Shown here: positions 8,237-17,445 of the stretch, piece by piece
How positions within the stretch are numbered: the first letter of the stretch is position 1
How the letters are laid out: each line of letters starts with the position of its first letter
Assembly (NCBI GenBank): GCA_001784285.1
Contig: MFQC01000008.1
Coordinates: forward strand, 168,896 to 216,747
Length of the DNA stretch: 47,852 nt
Source: Candidatus Magasanikbacteria bacterium RIFCSPHIGHO2_02_FULL_48_18
GTDB lineage: Bacteria; Patescibacteriota; Patescibacteriia; Magasanikbacterales; UBA922
Direction: 5' to 3'
Translations under genes and position numbers: made by a program
Notes under the pieces: generated by a model
What the model saw: the letters and a program-made list of their open reading frames with translations, nothing else
The model's database searches: none
What the model was told of the DNA's origin: nothing

Positions 8237-9808
8237 CTACAGATCATTTCCCGAGTACGACAAATTGAAACTTTTGTTAATAAGAGGAAAATCAGGGACC
8301 ACATTGTCAAATCCCGCATCTCCGAGCGCGGGCCAATTGAGAAACGATGGATCGCGCGGAGCGACTCTCTTGATACGTCCATTTGAATCTGTCGCGATAA
8401 AATACACAATATCTCCTCGCCAGCCCTCGACGATACCGACTGCAATGGCATTTTTTTTGAATATAATATCTTTGTCTGATGCCATGATATTTCCTTCCGG
8501 CAGTTTGTCGAGCGCATCGTGTATGGCCTTGACTGAGGCGTGCACTTCCTCAATACGAATACGAAATCGGGCATACACATCACCGCCATGTTCGATTGGA
8601 ATGTTGCCGATAGAAATTTCGTTGTAGGCCGAGTACGGATAGTCAATACGCGCGTCATGTTGTATTCCGACAGCCTTTCCCGCAACTCCGACGACGCCGC
8701 GATCTTTGGCAATTTGAGCGGAAAGAACACCCGTGCCTTTGAGACGGTTTGACAACGATGCGCTATTTTCAGCAATACCTATGACTTCTGAAAAATCCTT
8801 CAGTATCTTTGAGAGATCAATGAATAGTATCTCTTTTTCTTCATGGTTGATATCCCGAGTTATCCCGCCCACCGTATTCACTCCCCGCAAAAATCTGCTT
8901 CCGGTAAGCCTCTCATGTATGCGCATCACCATTTCTCGCAGGCGCGCCCCATGCGCACCCCCAAAATTAAACCCCGTATCAAGCATGATCGCCCCAATGT
9001 CTCCAAAATGATTGGCTAACCGTTCCAATTCAGCATAGATAAGGCGAAGGTATTCCGCGCGTTTTGGCGCAGTGTTTCCGCTGAGTCGTTCGAGCGCTTG
9101 GCAGAAAGCCAGCGAATGACTAAAGGAACTATCACCAGAAATTTTTTCTGACAGACGGATTTTATCATCAAGAGAAAGCGTCTCAAATAATTTTTCGCTT
9201 CCTTTGTGCGTAAATCCGAGCCGCGGTTCCAACAGCACGATGCTTTCTCCGGCAACGCTAAACCGAAAATGTCCCGGCTCGATAATGCCGGCGTGAATCG
9301 GGCCTACAGGAATTTCATATATTCCTTCACCCTCCACCTTTTGAAATGCGTACGTTCCCCTCGACTCTTTTGGTCTTGTGTCCCAGGCAAAATTTTTTCT
9401 GAGCGGGAAAATATCAGTCGGCCAATTTTCATGAAGAAGGATTGGTTTTGGGTCCGGATGCCCGACCGGTGTCAGGCCGAAAAACGTTTGTATGACTCGT
9501 TCATAATTCCACGCTTCGTGGATGCGCGGGGTGAGCGAAGGAAATTCCGTTGTCTTTTGTAATCGAATATATGGGACAATAAACGCATTTTCCTTGGGCA
9601 CGCCAAAAATATACCACATGTTGAAACACTCGTTTTCTCCGTTTTCATCTGTCGCAGTTATGAGCTTGAGTGGGAGATGGTTGTTGTTGTATAAACCAGA
9701 GACGACTTCTTCTATGCGGGAAGCGGAAACCTCAACCATGGCGACGTTATCGCAAAATTTTATGTTTTTTTCCTTTGGGAGGTGCTGTTGTACGTTTTGT
9801 TGGTTCAT
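8237..9808 (-). CDS. HycE/HyfG/NuoCD-like large subunit lacking NiFe ligands (Ehr-type)
   Basis: EPRLGFTHKGSEKLFE, ERLANHFGDIGAI, NKSFNLSYSGNDL; L1 motif is EKISGDSSF and L2 is NLSYSG (no Cys). Confidence 0.88.
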   Translation of the reverse strand: MNQQNVQQHLPKEKNIKFCDNVAMVEVSASRIEEVVSGLYNNNHLPLKLITATDENGENECFNMWYIFGVPKENAFIVPYIRLQKTTEFPSLTPRIHEAWNYERVIQTFFGLTPVGHPDPKPILLHENWPTDIFPLRKNFAWDTRPKESRGTYAFQKVEGEGIYEIPVGPIHAGIIEPGHFRFSVAGESIVLLEPRLGFTHKGSEKLFETLSLDDKIRLSEKISGDSSFSHSLAFCQALERLSGNTAPKRAEYLRLIYAELERLANHFGDIGAIMLDTGFNFGGAHGARLREMVMRIHERLTGSRFLRGVNTVGGITRDINHEEKEILFIDLSKILKDFSEVIGIAENSASLSNRLKGTGVLSAQIAKDRGVVGVAGKAVGIQHDARIDYPYSAYNEISIGNIPIEHGGDVYARFRIRIEEVHASVKAIHDALDKLPEGNIMASDKDIIFKKNAIAVGIVEGWRGDIVYFIATDSNGRIKRVAPRDPSFLNWPALGDAGFDNVVPDFPLINKSFNLSYSGNDL

Positions 9809-9809
9809 A

Positions 9810-11252
9810 TTAAAAGGGTACGGCCGCATTATGAAGTAATATCTGTAAAAATTGCGGCTGGTAGAAACCGATACACAGCGCCAAGACAAAAAGAACAAGG
9901 GGCGGAAGAATAAGCCATGTGTCTTCCTTTTTTTGTTGCATTTCAGGCGGTTTGTCTCCGAAGACCATACTCGTGGCATGTTTAAAGAGCCCGATGAATA
10001 CCAGAGTCGTCAAAAGAACGGCTATGACCGTAACGGCGGGATGCGTAAGTATCCCGGCAGAAAAAGTAAACAATTTTGTCAAAAAAATTCCAAATGGCGG
10101 AGCGCCAGTGATAATAAAAATTCCTGCAAAAAACAGGACGCTCGTTATTGGCAAAACGCGGAGGACGCCTTTGACATTGGCGATTTTTGTTGAGCCATAT
10201 GTGAGAAATATATTTCCTGCAGTCAAAAAAAGAGCGGACTTGACGAGCGCGTGGTAGAGCATATGGAGAATGGCCGCAAAAATTCCCAAACCGCCGAAGC
10301 CGAAGCCGAGTGCGGTGATTCCCATATTTTCGATACTTGAATAGGCAAGCAGGCGTTTATAATTTTTTTGCGTCAACATGATCAACGCGGAAACAAGAAT
10401 CGAAAGGAGACCAAAGGCGATAAATAATTTCTGTGAAAAATCGGACCCAATCGCCGCATCAGTGATTACTTTAAATCGCAGTACCACAAGAAGCGCGACA
10501 TTGAGAAGCACCCCTGACAATAATGCGCTAATCGGCGCCGGGGCCTTGCTGTGCGCATCCGGAAGCCATGTATGCATCGGCGCGAATCCAACTTTCGTGC
10601 CATACCCAATCAAGATGAAGATAAACGCAATTTGAACAATCATGGGGTCAAGACGCGCGGCGTGTGAAAGCAGGTCATGCCATGTCGCAAGACCGGCTCC
10701 GCTCTCTATTTTTGACGCGGTAAAATACAAGAGCGTCCCAAAAAATCCCAAGAGCAGTCCTATGGAATTGATGATCAGATATTTCCACGCCGCCTCCATT
10801 GCCGACGGCTTGTTGTAAAAACTGATGAGGAAGGCGGTGGAAAGTGTCGTGGCTTCAATGGAAATCCACGCAAAAATGGGGTTGCTCGTTGATACCGCAA
10901 GAAGCATCGCGGACAAAAAAAGGTTCAATAAGATAAAATACTGTTTGACACGAGTGAACCCAATAATCTTTTTTGCAGTCTCTTTTCTCAGATATTGGAT
11001 GGAGTAGGCGACCGCGGCGCACCCAACGCAGGAGATAATAAGCATGACGAGAGCCCCCAGGGCATCAATGATAAAAAATCGTGATGGGGCGTAGTCTCCC
11101 GATGAAGCAACTTTGAGAGCGACGGTAATTGACGCGATGCACACAAAAAGCGCGGCGCTTATCGATGCGCACTCAATGACGCTTCGACGTTTCGCAATCA
11201 TTGCAATCAACGCCGCGACAGGGAACAGGGAAATGACAATGATGAATTCCAT
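9810..11252 (-). CDS. HyfF/NuoN-like proton-translocating antiporter subunit
   Basis: WISIEATTLSTAFLI, GYGTKVGFAPMHTWLPDAHSKAPAPISALLSG, LYHALVKSALFLTAGN. Confidence 0.92.
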   Translation of the reverse strand: MEFIIVISLFPVAALIAMIAKRRSVIECASISAALFVCIASITVALKVASSGDYAPSRFFIIDALGALVMLIISCVGCAAVAYSIQYLRKETAKKIIGFTRVKQYFILLNLFLSAMLLAVSTSNPIFAWISIEATTLSTAFLISFYNKPSAMEAAWKYLIINSIGLLLGFFGTLLYFTASKIESGAGLATWHDLLSHAARLDPMIVQIAFIFILIGYGTKVGFAPMHTWLPDAHSKAPAPISALLSGVLLNVALLVVLRFKVITDAAIGSDFSQKLFIAFGLLSILVSALIMLTQKNYKRLLAYSSIENMGITALGFGFGGLGIFAAILHMLYHALVKSALFLTAGNIFLTYGSTKIANVKGVLRVLPITSVLFFAGIFIITGAPPFGIFLTKLFTFSAGILTHPAVTVIAVLLTTLVFIGLFKHATSMVFGDKPPEMQQKKEDTWLILPPLVLFVLALCIGFYQPQFLQILLHNAAVPF

Positions 11253-11256
11253 AGCG

Positions 11257-11904
11257 CTAATCTTTTAAATGTCTCATTAAGCTGGTATCGAGGGACTGAA
11301 ATTGTCTGTAAATCATCGATAGAAAAACCGCGGCAATGATGATCCACACAAAAATATCAAATATAATGCCAATCTGGAGTATTGGCGATTGTTCGAGACC
11401 TGCAAAGATGGCAAAAACAACGATGCCATTTTCAAAAGAAAGAATGCCAAGCGCTTGGGATACGGCCTCTTTGCGGTTGATAATCAAAAAAAGAGAAATA
11501 AAAATCGCTGAAAGCGCAAGGGACAACAAGGCGTGGTGTGCGGGGACGATAGTGGTAAGCGGTAAAAATTTTTGGGAATGAGCCAGGGCGGTCAACACGG
11601 CGAGGACAATAAGCGTGAGCGGCGTGCTCAGATAGGTGCTTGTCAAAAACGTCAACTCGTGTTTTTGGATCAATGTGATAAAAAATATGGGCGCAAGAAT
11701 GACTTTGATGGCGAAGGCGACAAAAATCACGAGAAGCAGGGATACGTTTTTGGTTTCAAAGAAGAAGCCAAATAATATCAGCACCGTCGCAAACGATTGA
11801 ATTCCGTAGGCAATGACGGCGCCAAAATTTTTTCGTATGAGATGCAAAAAAATGATGGTTAAAAACACCACTCCCAATAAAAATTGCAAGGAGAGAATGT
11901 TCAT
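11257..11904 (-). CDS. HyfE-like (NuoK-type) membrane subunit
   Basis: Hydrophobic; position in operon; LSFENGIVVFAIFAG resembles HyfE. Confidence 0.82.
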   Translation of the reverse strand: MNILSLQFLLGVVFLTIIFLHLIRKNFGAVIAYGIQSFATVLILFGFFFETKNVSLLLVIFVAFAIKVILAPIFFITLIQKHELTFLTSTYLSTPLTLIVLAVLTALAHSQKFLPLTTIVPAHHALLSLALSAIFISLFLIINRKEAVSQALGILSFENGIVVFAIFAGLEQSPILQIGIIFDIFVWIIIAAVFLSMIYRQFQSLDTSLMRHLKD

Positions 11905-12833
11905 AGTGTTTGGCTAAGACCAATGGCGACAGCGCTCAAAATAAAGGAGATGATGAGCAGATCGGGGAGGCGGAAAAATCGTAATTTCGCCATACTCGAT
12001 TCAATGAGTGCAACAATACAACAGATGCCGAGTATTTTTATGAGGAGTGCGGCGACTCCGATAAACAGCGCGCCCATGCTCGCGCTTTGAGCAATGCCAT
12101 AGGGGAAAAAGAGGTTGACTCCCAACGCGGCAAAAATAAAAAATTTATTCGCTGCCGCCCACTCTATCAGCGCCAATTTTTTGCCCGAATATTCCAAAAT
12201 CATAGCTTCGTGTATCATCGTCAATTCCAAATGTGTCGCGGGATTATCAAAAGGGAAACGTCCGGTTTCGGCCAGCAAAATAATAAAAAAACCGATGAAT
12301 GCCAGCATGGCAGGCAGGAAAAAACTGGTTGAAAGCAGGATGCCAGCGCGAGAAATGGTAAAAAGATTTGTTGTGCCGATAATCACTGAAACCGCAAAAA
12401 AGGAAAGGATAAGGCCACCTTCTGCCAATGCGGAAATGGTCGCTTCTCGGCTGGAACCAAATCCGCCAAATGCGCTTCCGGTGTCCATGCCTGCAAGAGC
12501 CAAGAAAAACGTGCCAAGAGCGAATGTATATGCCACGACCAGGAGGTCGCCAGTGAGCGCGTTCTTTAAGAAAGAAGCAAAAAGCGGAATGCTCAACCCC
12601 ACAATAATGGTAGTCGTGAAAATAATATATGGCGCAGAGCGAAAAATCCATGATGCGTCAGGGCTTATCACTTCATCTTTATGCATAAGCTTCCAGATAT
12701 CTTTGTATGGTTGCACAATGCTTGCCCCTTGACGATTTTGGAATTTTGCTTTTATTTTTTTGATAATACCAATACACAGCGGGGACAGGGCGGGGGTCGC
12801 AATGAGTTGTATTATCCAGAAAAAAATCGTCAT
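11901..12833 (-). CDS. HycD/HyfC/NuoH-like membrane subunit
   Basis: NRQGASIVQPYKDIWKLMHKDEV; AETGRFPFDNPATHLELTMIHEAMILEYSG. Confidence 0.93.
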   Translation of the reverse strand: MTIFFWIIQLIATPALSPLCIGIIKKIKAKFQNRQGASIVQPYKDIWKLMHKDEVISPDASWIFRSAPYIIFTTTIIVGLSIPLFASFLKNALTGDLLVVAYTFALGTFFLALAGMDTGSAFGGFGSSREATISALAEGGLILSFFAVSVIIGTTNLFTISRAGILLSTSFFLPAMLAFIGFFIILLAETGRFPFDNPATHLELTMIHEAMILEYSGKKLALIEWAAANKFFIFAALGVNLFFPYGIAQSASMGALFIGVAALLIKILGICCIVALIESSMAKLRFFRLPDLLIISFILSAVAIGLSQTL

Positions 12834-12840
12834 ATCAGGA

Positions 12841-14880
12841 TTATGACAAAAATAGGGCTGTCACCACAGCAATGAAAATATACAGAACGTACATGTTGAT
12901 GTTGCCGCTTTGAATTGCCTTTATGCGCAACGACAACGCAGTAATGAATTGGATCAGTGGCACATAAAAATATGATTGGTAGACATCTCTCATCCGCAAG
13001 TTCACTATTCTGGATTTTGGCACATATCTTGTATGAGCATCGTGGTATTGTATTTCATGCTGAAGACTTGGCTTTAAAATACCGGAAAAAATACACACGA
13101 TTGATCGCGCAAACCCGGTCGCGGTAATTTCCGTGCGCGGAGTGAGATTAGCGCCGCAGTCCCATGTCGCGCCGATGTTTATTTTTTGTTTTTTGTTGAC
13201 AATATATTTGGCCGCCGCAATAACACACAGCAGTATGAACACGAAAAGGATAAAAAATACCGGGCCTGACACAGAGCCGAAACCATTTGGCGCCAAGAGA
13301 GCGCTCGCGGCCGATGGAGCGGTATTTGCAGAAGCAAGAAATGAAGAGGCTCCTGTGCGCGCCAGGAGCGGCGCCAGGTACCCTGAAAATATTCCAAACA
13401 AAAGACACACCGTTGCTAGCGCCCCCATCCCTGCTCTCAGCGGCCAGGACGATTCTCGTGCGCGAGGAACATCACTATTTCTTGGGCGGGCAAGAAACGT
13501 GACGCCAAATGCTTTGACAAAACAGGCCAATGCAAGCCCCCCGGTCAACGCAAGCGCACCGGTCGCCAATACAAAAATTGATTTTACAACAATTTCCGCA
13601 GACAGTATCCCTTGTAACAACACCTGGAACGTCATCCATTCGCTAAAAAATCCGTTGAATGGCGGCAAGGCGGATATTGCCATAGAGCCAATAAGAAAGA
13701 AAAATGCTGTGAGAGGCATATATTTGATCAGGCCGCCATATTCTTCCATGTTTCGCGTATGCGTTTGGTTAATAATCGAGCCGGCGCTTAAAAATAACAG
13801 GGATTTAAAGACAGCATGATTGACGGTGTGGAAAAGGGCGGCTCCCAGGCCAAAGAGCGCAAGAGGCGTGTTGCCAACCGACGCAAAGACCATGGCACTG
13901 CCAAGACCGAGGAGTATTATTCCAATATTTTCAATGCTGTGGTATGCCAAAAGTTTTTTGATATCGTGTTCCGTAAGCGCGTATAAAACCCCAAGTAAAG
14001 CGGATACTGATCCGATAATAAGCACGGTCAGCCCCCACCAGAGCGGCGCCGGCTCAAGGATGTCCATAAACATTCGTATCATCATGTAGATGCCCGTTTT
14101 TATCATAACGCCGGACATGAGGGCAGACACATGGGATGGGGCGGCAGGATGGGCGGCAGGGAGCCAAATATGAAAGGGAATGATGCCGGCTTTGGCGCCA
14201 AAACCAATGAGTGAGAGCACAAAAATGGCATTTTTTACAGACACAGGAATGAGTGCCACACTCGACGTTATCGCCGCAAAGTCGAATGAGCCGGTATATG
14301 CATATAAGAGGAGAAGGGAAAGAATAATACAGCTCGTGCCGGCGTACGTCATAATCAGGTAGAGTGAGCCGGCTTTGACCGTGTCATTGTCGTTATGGTC
14401 ATAGACAACAAGGAAATACGACGCGATAGCCATGATTTCCCACGCCACGAGGAAGAAGAGCCCGTTCGAAGCCGTTACAACCATGAGCATGCCCGCAATA
14501 AATAAGTGATAAAAAAATCCCAAGGCGCCAATGTTGTATTTTTTATAAAAATGTTTGATATACCCAATGCCATATATGGAACAAAAGAGGGTGATGAGCG
14601 AAATCACAAAAATGAAAAAGGCAGACAGTTTGTCAATATGAAATGAAAAAGAAAGAAGCGGGAAAACCGATGAAGTGGCGGCAAAAGATATGCCGCGCGT
14701 CACAAAAAATGCTCCGATTGAAAAAATGATGCCCCACAAAGAGCCGATAATCGCGAAAAAATTCTGCCACCCGTTGGCCAATGTGTCTCTCTTTTTGAAA
14801 CACAAAGACCCGGCCGCTCCCATCGCAAAAAGTGAGAGTAAAAAGACAAAGCCAATTTCGGATATCATGGCGTCTATCAT
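12841..14880 (-). CDS. HyfB/NuoL-like antiporter subunit
   Basis: LVAWEIMAIASYFLVV, GFGAKAGIIPFHIWLPAAHPAAPSHVSALMSGVMIKTGIY, LFHTVNHAVFKSLLFLSAGSI. Confidence 0.94.
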   Translation of the reverse strand: MIDAMISEIGFVFLLSLFAMGAAGSLCFKKRDTLANGWQNFFAIIGSLWGIIFSIGAFFVTRGISFAATSSVFPLLSFSFHIDKLSAFFIFVISLITLFCSIYGIGYIKHFYKKYNIGALGFFYHLFIAGMLMVVTASNGLFFLVAWEIMAIASYFLVVYDHNDNDTVKAGSLYLIMTYAGTSCIILSLLLLYAYTGSFDFAAITSSVALIPVSVKNAIFVLSLIGFGAKAGIIPFHIWLPAAHPAAPSHVSALMSGVMIKTGIYMMIRMFMDILEPAPLWWGLTVLIIGSVSALLGVLYALTEHDIKKLLAYHSIENIGIILLGLGSAMVFASVGNTPLALFGLGAALFHTVNHAVFKSLLFLSAGSIINQTHTRNMEEYGGLIKYMPLTAFFFLIGSMAISALPPFNGFFSEWMTFQVLLQGILSAEIVVKSIFVLATGALALTGGLALACFVKAFGVTFLARPRNSDVPRARESSWPLRAGMGALATVCLLFGIFSGYLAPLLARTGASSFLASANTAPSAASALLAPNGFGSVSGPVFFILFVFILLCVIAAAKYIVNKKQKINIGATWDCGANLTPRTEITATGFARSIVCIFSGILKPSLQHEIQYHDAHTRYVPKSRIVNLRMRDVYQSYFYVPLIQFITALSLRIKAIQSGNINMYVLYIFIAVVTALFLS

Positions 14881-15398
14881 ACGTGCATTTCAAGAATACG
14901 AAGAAGATGGGTGAGGATGGTCATGGGCGATGGCGGATCTCCCGGAATGCCATAATGCACGGGAACGACCGTATCGACCCCATCGAGCACCGCATAGGAC
15001 CCTCGGAATATGCCGCCGTGTATCGCGTCGTCCCCTACCGCGACAACAATTTTTGGATTTGGTGTTGCCTCGTATGCCCGGCGCAATGCCTCGGCCATAT
15101 TGCGGGTTACCGGGCCGGTAACCATGAGCATGTCAGCGTGTTTTGGCGAAGCGACAAAATGAATGCCAAAGCGTTCAACATCATAAAAAGCGTTTGAAAG
15201 AGCAACAAGCTCCTGTTCGCATGCATTGTCAGAACCGGCATCTACTTGCCGGATTGCAAGGGAACCCCCAAATAATCGTTTGACGTTGTCTTGTATTTTT
15301 TCGCCGAGAACAAACACTTCCGACTTCTTCTCCTCGGGAATAGGCAAAACGACTATATTTTTCGGTGTTTTTAATATTTTTAAAAAAAGTTTTGTCAT
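14877..15398 (-). CDS. HyfI/HycG/NuoB-like small subunit with Cys-to-Asp cluster ligands
   Basis: QVDAGSDNACEQE, FVASPKHADMLMVTGPVTRNMAEALRRAYEATPNPKIVVAVGDDAIHGGIFRGSY, GIPGDPPSP; ATGA overlap with next gene. Confidence 0.9.
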   Translation of the reverse strand: MTKLFLKILKTPKNIVVLPIPEEKKSEVFVLGEKIQDNVKRLFGGSLAIRQVDAGSDNACEQELVALSNAFYDVERFGIHFVASPKHADMLMVTGPVTRNMAEALRRAYEATPNPKIVVAVGDDAIHGGIFRGSYAVLDGVDTVVPVHYGIPGDPPSPMTILTHLLRILEMHV

Positions 15399-15800
15399 AA
15401 CAGAGAAATGATACCGCCAACATGATAGCTGATTTGAGAAAAATTGTCCATACGAAAAGTGGATTACCATTTTCTTTTTTAGTCCCCAAATTTTGTTGCA
15501 TATAAAATGTTTCGGACCATAGCATGTGCTTTCCCAACTGGTCGTATGAGATGAAAATTTGGCTCAACCAAAACAAATAGAGGGCGTTGGCGCCCTCTAT
15601 TAATGCTATCTAGTTTATGATTTATTTTCCCTCGTATGCTTTCTGTAAATCTACACAAATAACCTTCAAATCTACTCAAAAATACAGCAATCTACTCATT
15701 AATTGCTTATAAATTCCCTATCTTTTTCCCTTTCTCTTCACATTACTCGTCTCCTCAAGAAATGTATTGAGATCAGATTTTCTCTGAAAGTACAAATTGG

Positions 15801-15887
15801 CGGAGAGGGGGAGATTCGAACTCCCGAGCCGCTTTCACGACTAGCGGTTTTCGAAACCGCCGCAATCGACCACTATGCGACCTCTCC
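15801..15887 (-). tRNA. tRNA-Ser (CGA), 3' CCA apparently encoded
   Basis: Acceptor ggagagg/cctctcc; anticodon arm gcggt-ttCGAaa-accgc; long variable arm; T arm gggagTTCGAATctccc. Confidence 0.92.
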
Positions 15888-15918
15888 ATTTTTTCATAAA
15901 CCTTCTTCGCCCAAGGCG

Positions 15919-15939
15919 CCTGCCTGCCGGCAGGCAGGG
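15919..15939. repeat. Short palindrome cctgcctgccggcaggcagg
   Basis: Perfect inverted repeat in sequence. Confidence 0.8.
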
Positions 15940-15980
15940 ATCAGCCTCGGGCTGAAACCACTCAGACACCTCTCCGTTTT

Positions 15981-16075
15981 TGACAATTGACCGTTGGCAA
16001 TAAACAATTGGTAGTTGGATGCGGGAGCAATATGGATTGTTATGATTGTTTCAATTGCCAATAGCCAACTGTCGG
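15981..16075. repeat. Imperfect inverted repeat with ~27-bp arms
   Basis: gacaattgaccgttggcaataaacaat versus reverse complement of right arm gacagttggctattggcaattgaaacaat. Confidence 0.6.
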
Positions 16076-16086
16076 ATCCTATCAGA

Positions 16087-17274
16087 TTATAGGAGAAAAA
16101 TCAACGGCCCAAGCTTTTTTTTTGTTTTATATTGATCTCCAAAAAAAGACTTATGATGCGAAACATCGGACAATGTTTTTTCCACATTTCGAATAAGTCG
16201 GACGCGCTTACCGTGTTTCGTTAAATGTTGGATTCCCGCGCCATTGATGTGCTCATCGGCCGTGTCTTTTTGTCCGATCACCACCCAGCGAATTTGTGGA
16301 ATTTCTGCGATAAGTTCACTGCAGGCCGTGTGACCTTCATTTTTTCTCCACGTGCATGGCTCAAGTGTGGAATACAGCGTAAAGCGGCGCGATGACCAAT
16401 CAGGACAGTTTTGTTTGAGCATGGCAATAGCGTCCTGTTCGGCGTGAAGGTCGCCCCTTCTTGATCCCCATGCTTTGATTTCAAGGGTGTCAGAATCCAG
16501 AATAATGGCGCCTACCTGGTAGCCGTTTTTCGAGACGTTGGAAAAGCTTGCGATATTTTCTGTTGCGGCGTAGACTCTTTCGTCAATTGATTCCCACAAT
16601 GTTTGTTTGCCGTGTTTGGAGAGAGAGCAGTTGACGGTTCCCGATTCTTCAATGCGCGTGTCAAACACGTAGCGGTAGGGAAATCCATCAAAGTTGTCTG
16701 TTTTGACGCGGTAATTATCTTTGTTGTTAATACAATAAATGCCGGTGAGGGTAGTCTGAGAAAGCTGGTCCAATCCTTCGATCATGCCGCGAACCGTGCC
16801 GCCGGTTGACATCATGCAGTCCACAATCGCCACCTTTTTTCCTTCAACCACTTTTGGCATGTACATGGTCCGTTCATAGTAGCCGGTTTTTTGCGGCAGT
16901 GGAATGGACGGCATGTGGTAATGAAATGGTTTGCAAATAACGAGCGGCAATCCGAGAGATGCGGCCACAAACGCCGCAACGCTGATCCCGTCGGTTTCCA
17001 CTGTGAGTATGACTTCTGTCTCCGGCGCAACCATTTTGCCAAGATGGCTGGAAAGCGTCTGTAACAGCCGAAAGTTTGAAAGCGCGATGCCTTTGAATGG
17101 GTAGATGTAATAATGATAGTTTTGGACAGATCCGCCGCGGTCTTCGGTGGTATAGGTTTTTGCGTCTTTGAAGAGCTGGACCGCTTCGTCAAATTCTTTT
17201 TTTTCTTGGACCAGTTCGTTGCTGATGTCTTGGATATGGGCCTCAAGCGCGTTTGGGGCAAAGTAATGGTTCAT
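16087..17274 (-). CDS. Phosphoribosyltransferase - cytidine/RibD-type deaminase fusion
   Basis: PRPP loop VAIVDCMMSTGGT; deaminase HAEQDAIAML ... LEPCTWRKNEGHTACSELI. Confidence 0.8.
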   Translation of the reverse strand: MNHYFAPNALEAHIQDISNELVQEKKEFDEAVQLFKDAKTYTTEDRGGSVQNYHYYIYPFKGIALSNFRLLQTLSSHLGKMVAPETEVILTVETDGISVAAFVAASLGLPLVICKPFHYHMPSIPLPQKTGYYERTMYMPKVVEGKKVAIVDCMMSTGGTVRGMIEGLDQLSQTTLTGIYCINNKDNYRVKTDNFDGFPYRYVFDTRIEESGTVNCSLSKHGKQTLWESIDERVYAATENIASFSNVSKNGYQVGAIILDSDTLEIKAWGSRRGDLHAEQDAIAMLKQNCPDWSSRRFTLYSTLEPCTWRKNEGHTACSELIAEIPQIRWVVIGQKDTADEHINGAGIQHLTKHGKRVRLIRNVEKTLSDVSHHKSFFGDQYKTKKKLGPLIFLL

Positions 17275-17445
17275 AAGAAAAAAGCAAAAAAATACCACGA
17301 ACAAAGGCGTGGGTTATGGAGAAAAGGGAGAGAGCGTGTGCATACCAGAAGGTAGGATACCAAAAAGAATATTGCCGTGCAAGGCTTTGTATCCTTGGCT
17401 TTTTTCCTTGTCAAACAGCAAAAAATAGTGTTTCATGAGTAGTAT

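Noticed and set aside
8237-15398. Annotation as a functional [NiFe] hydrogenase or formate hydrogenlyase
   Set aside because: NiFe and FeS ligand cysteines absent; no ferredoxin-like subunit in the operon.
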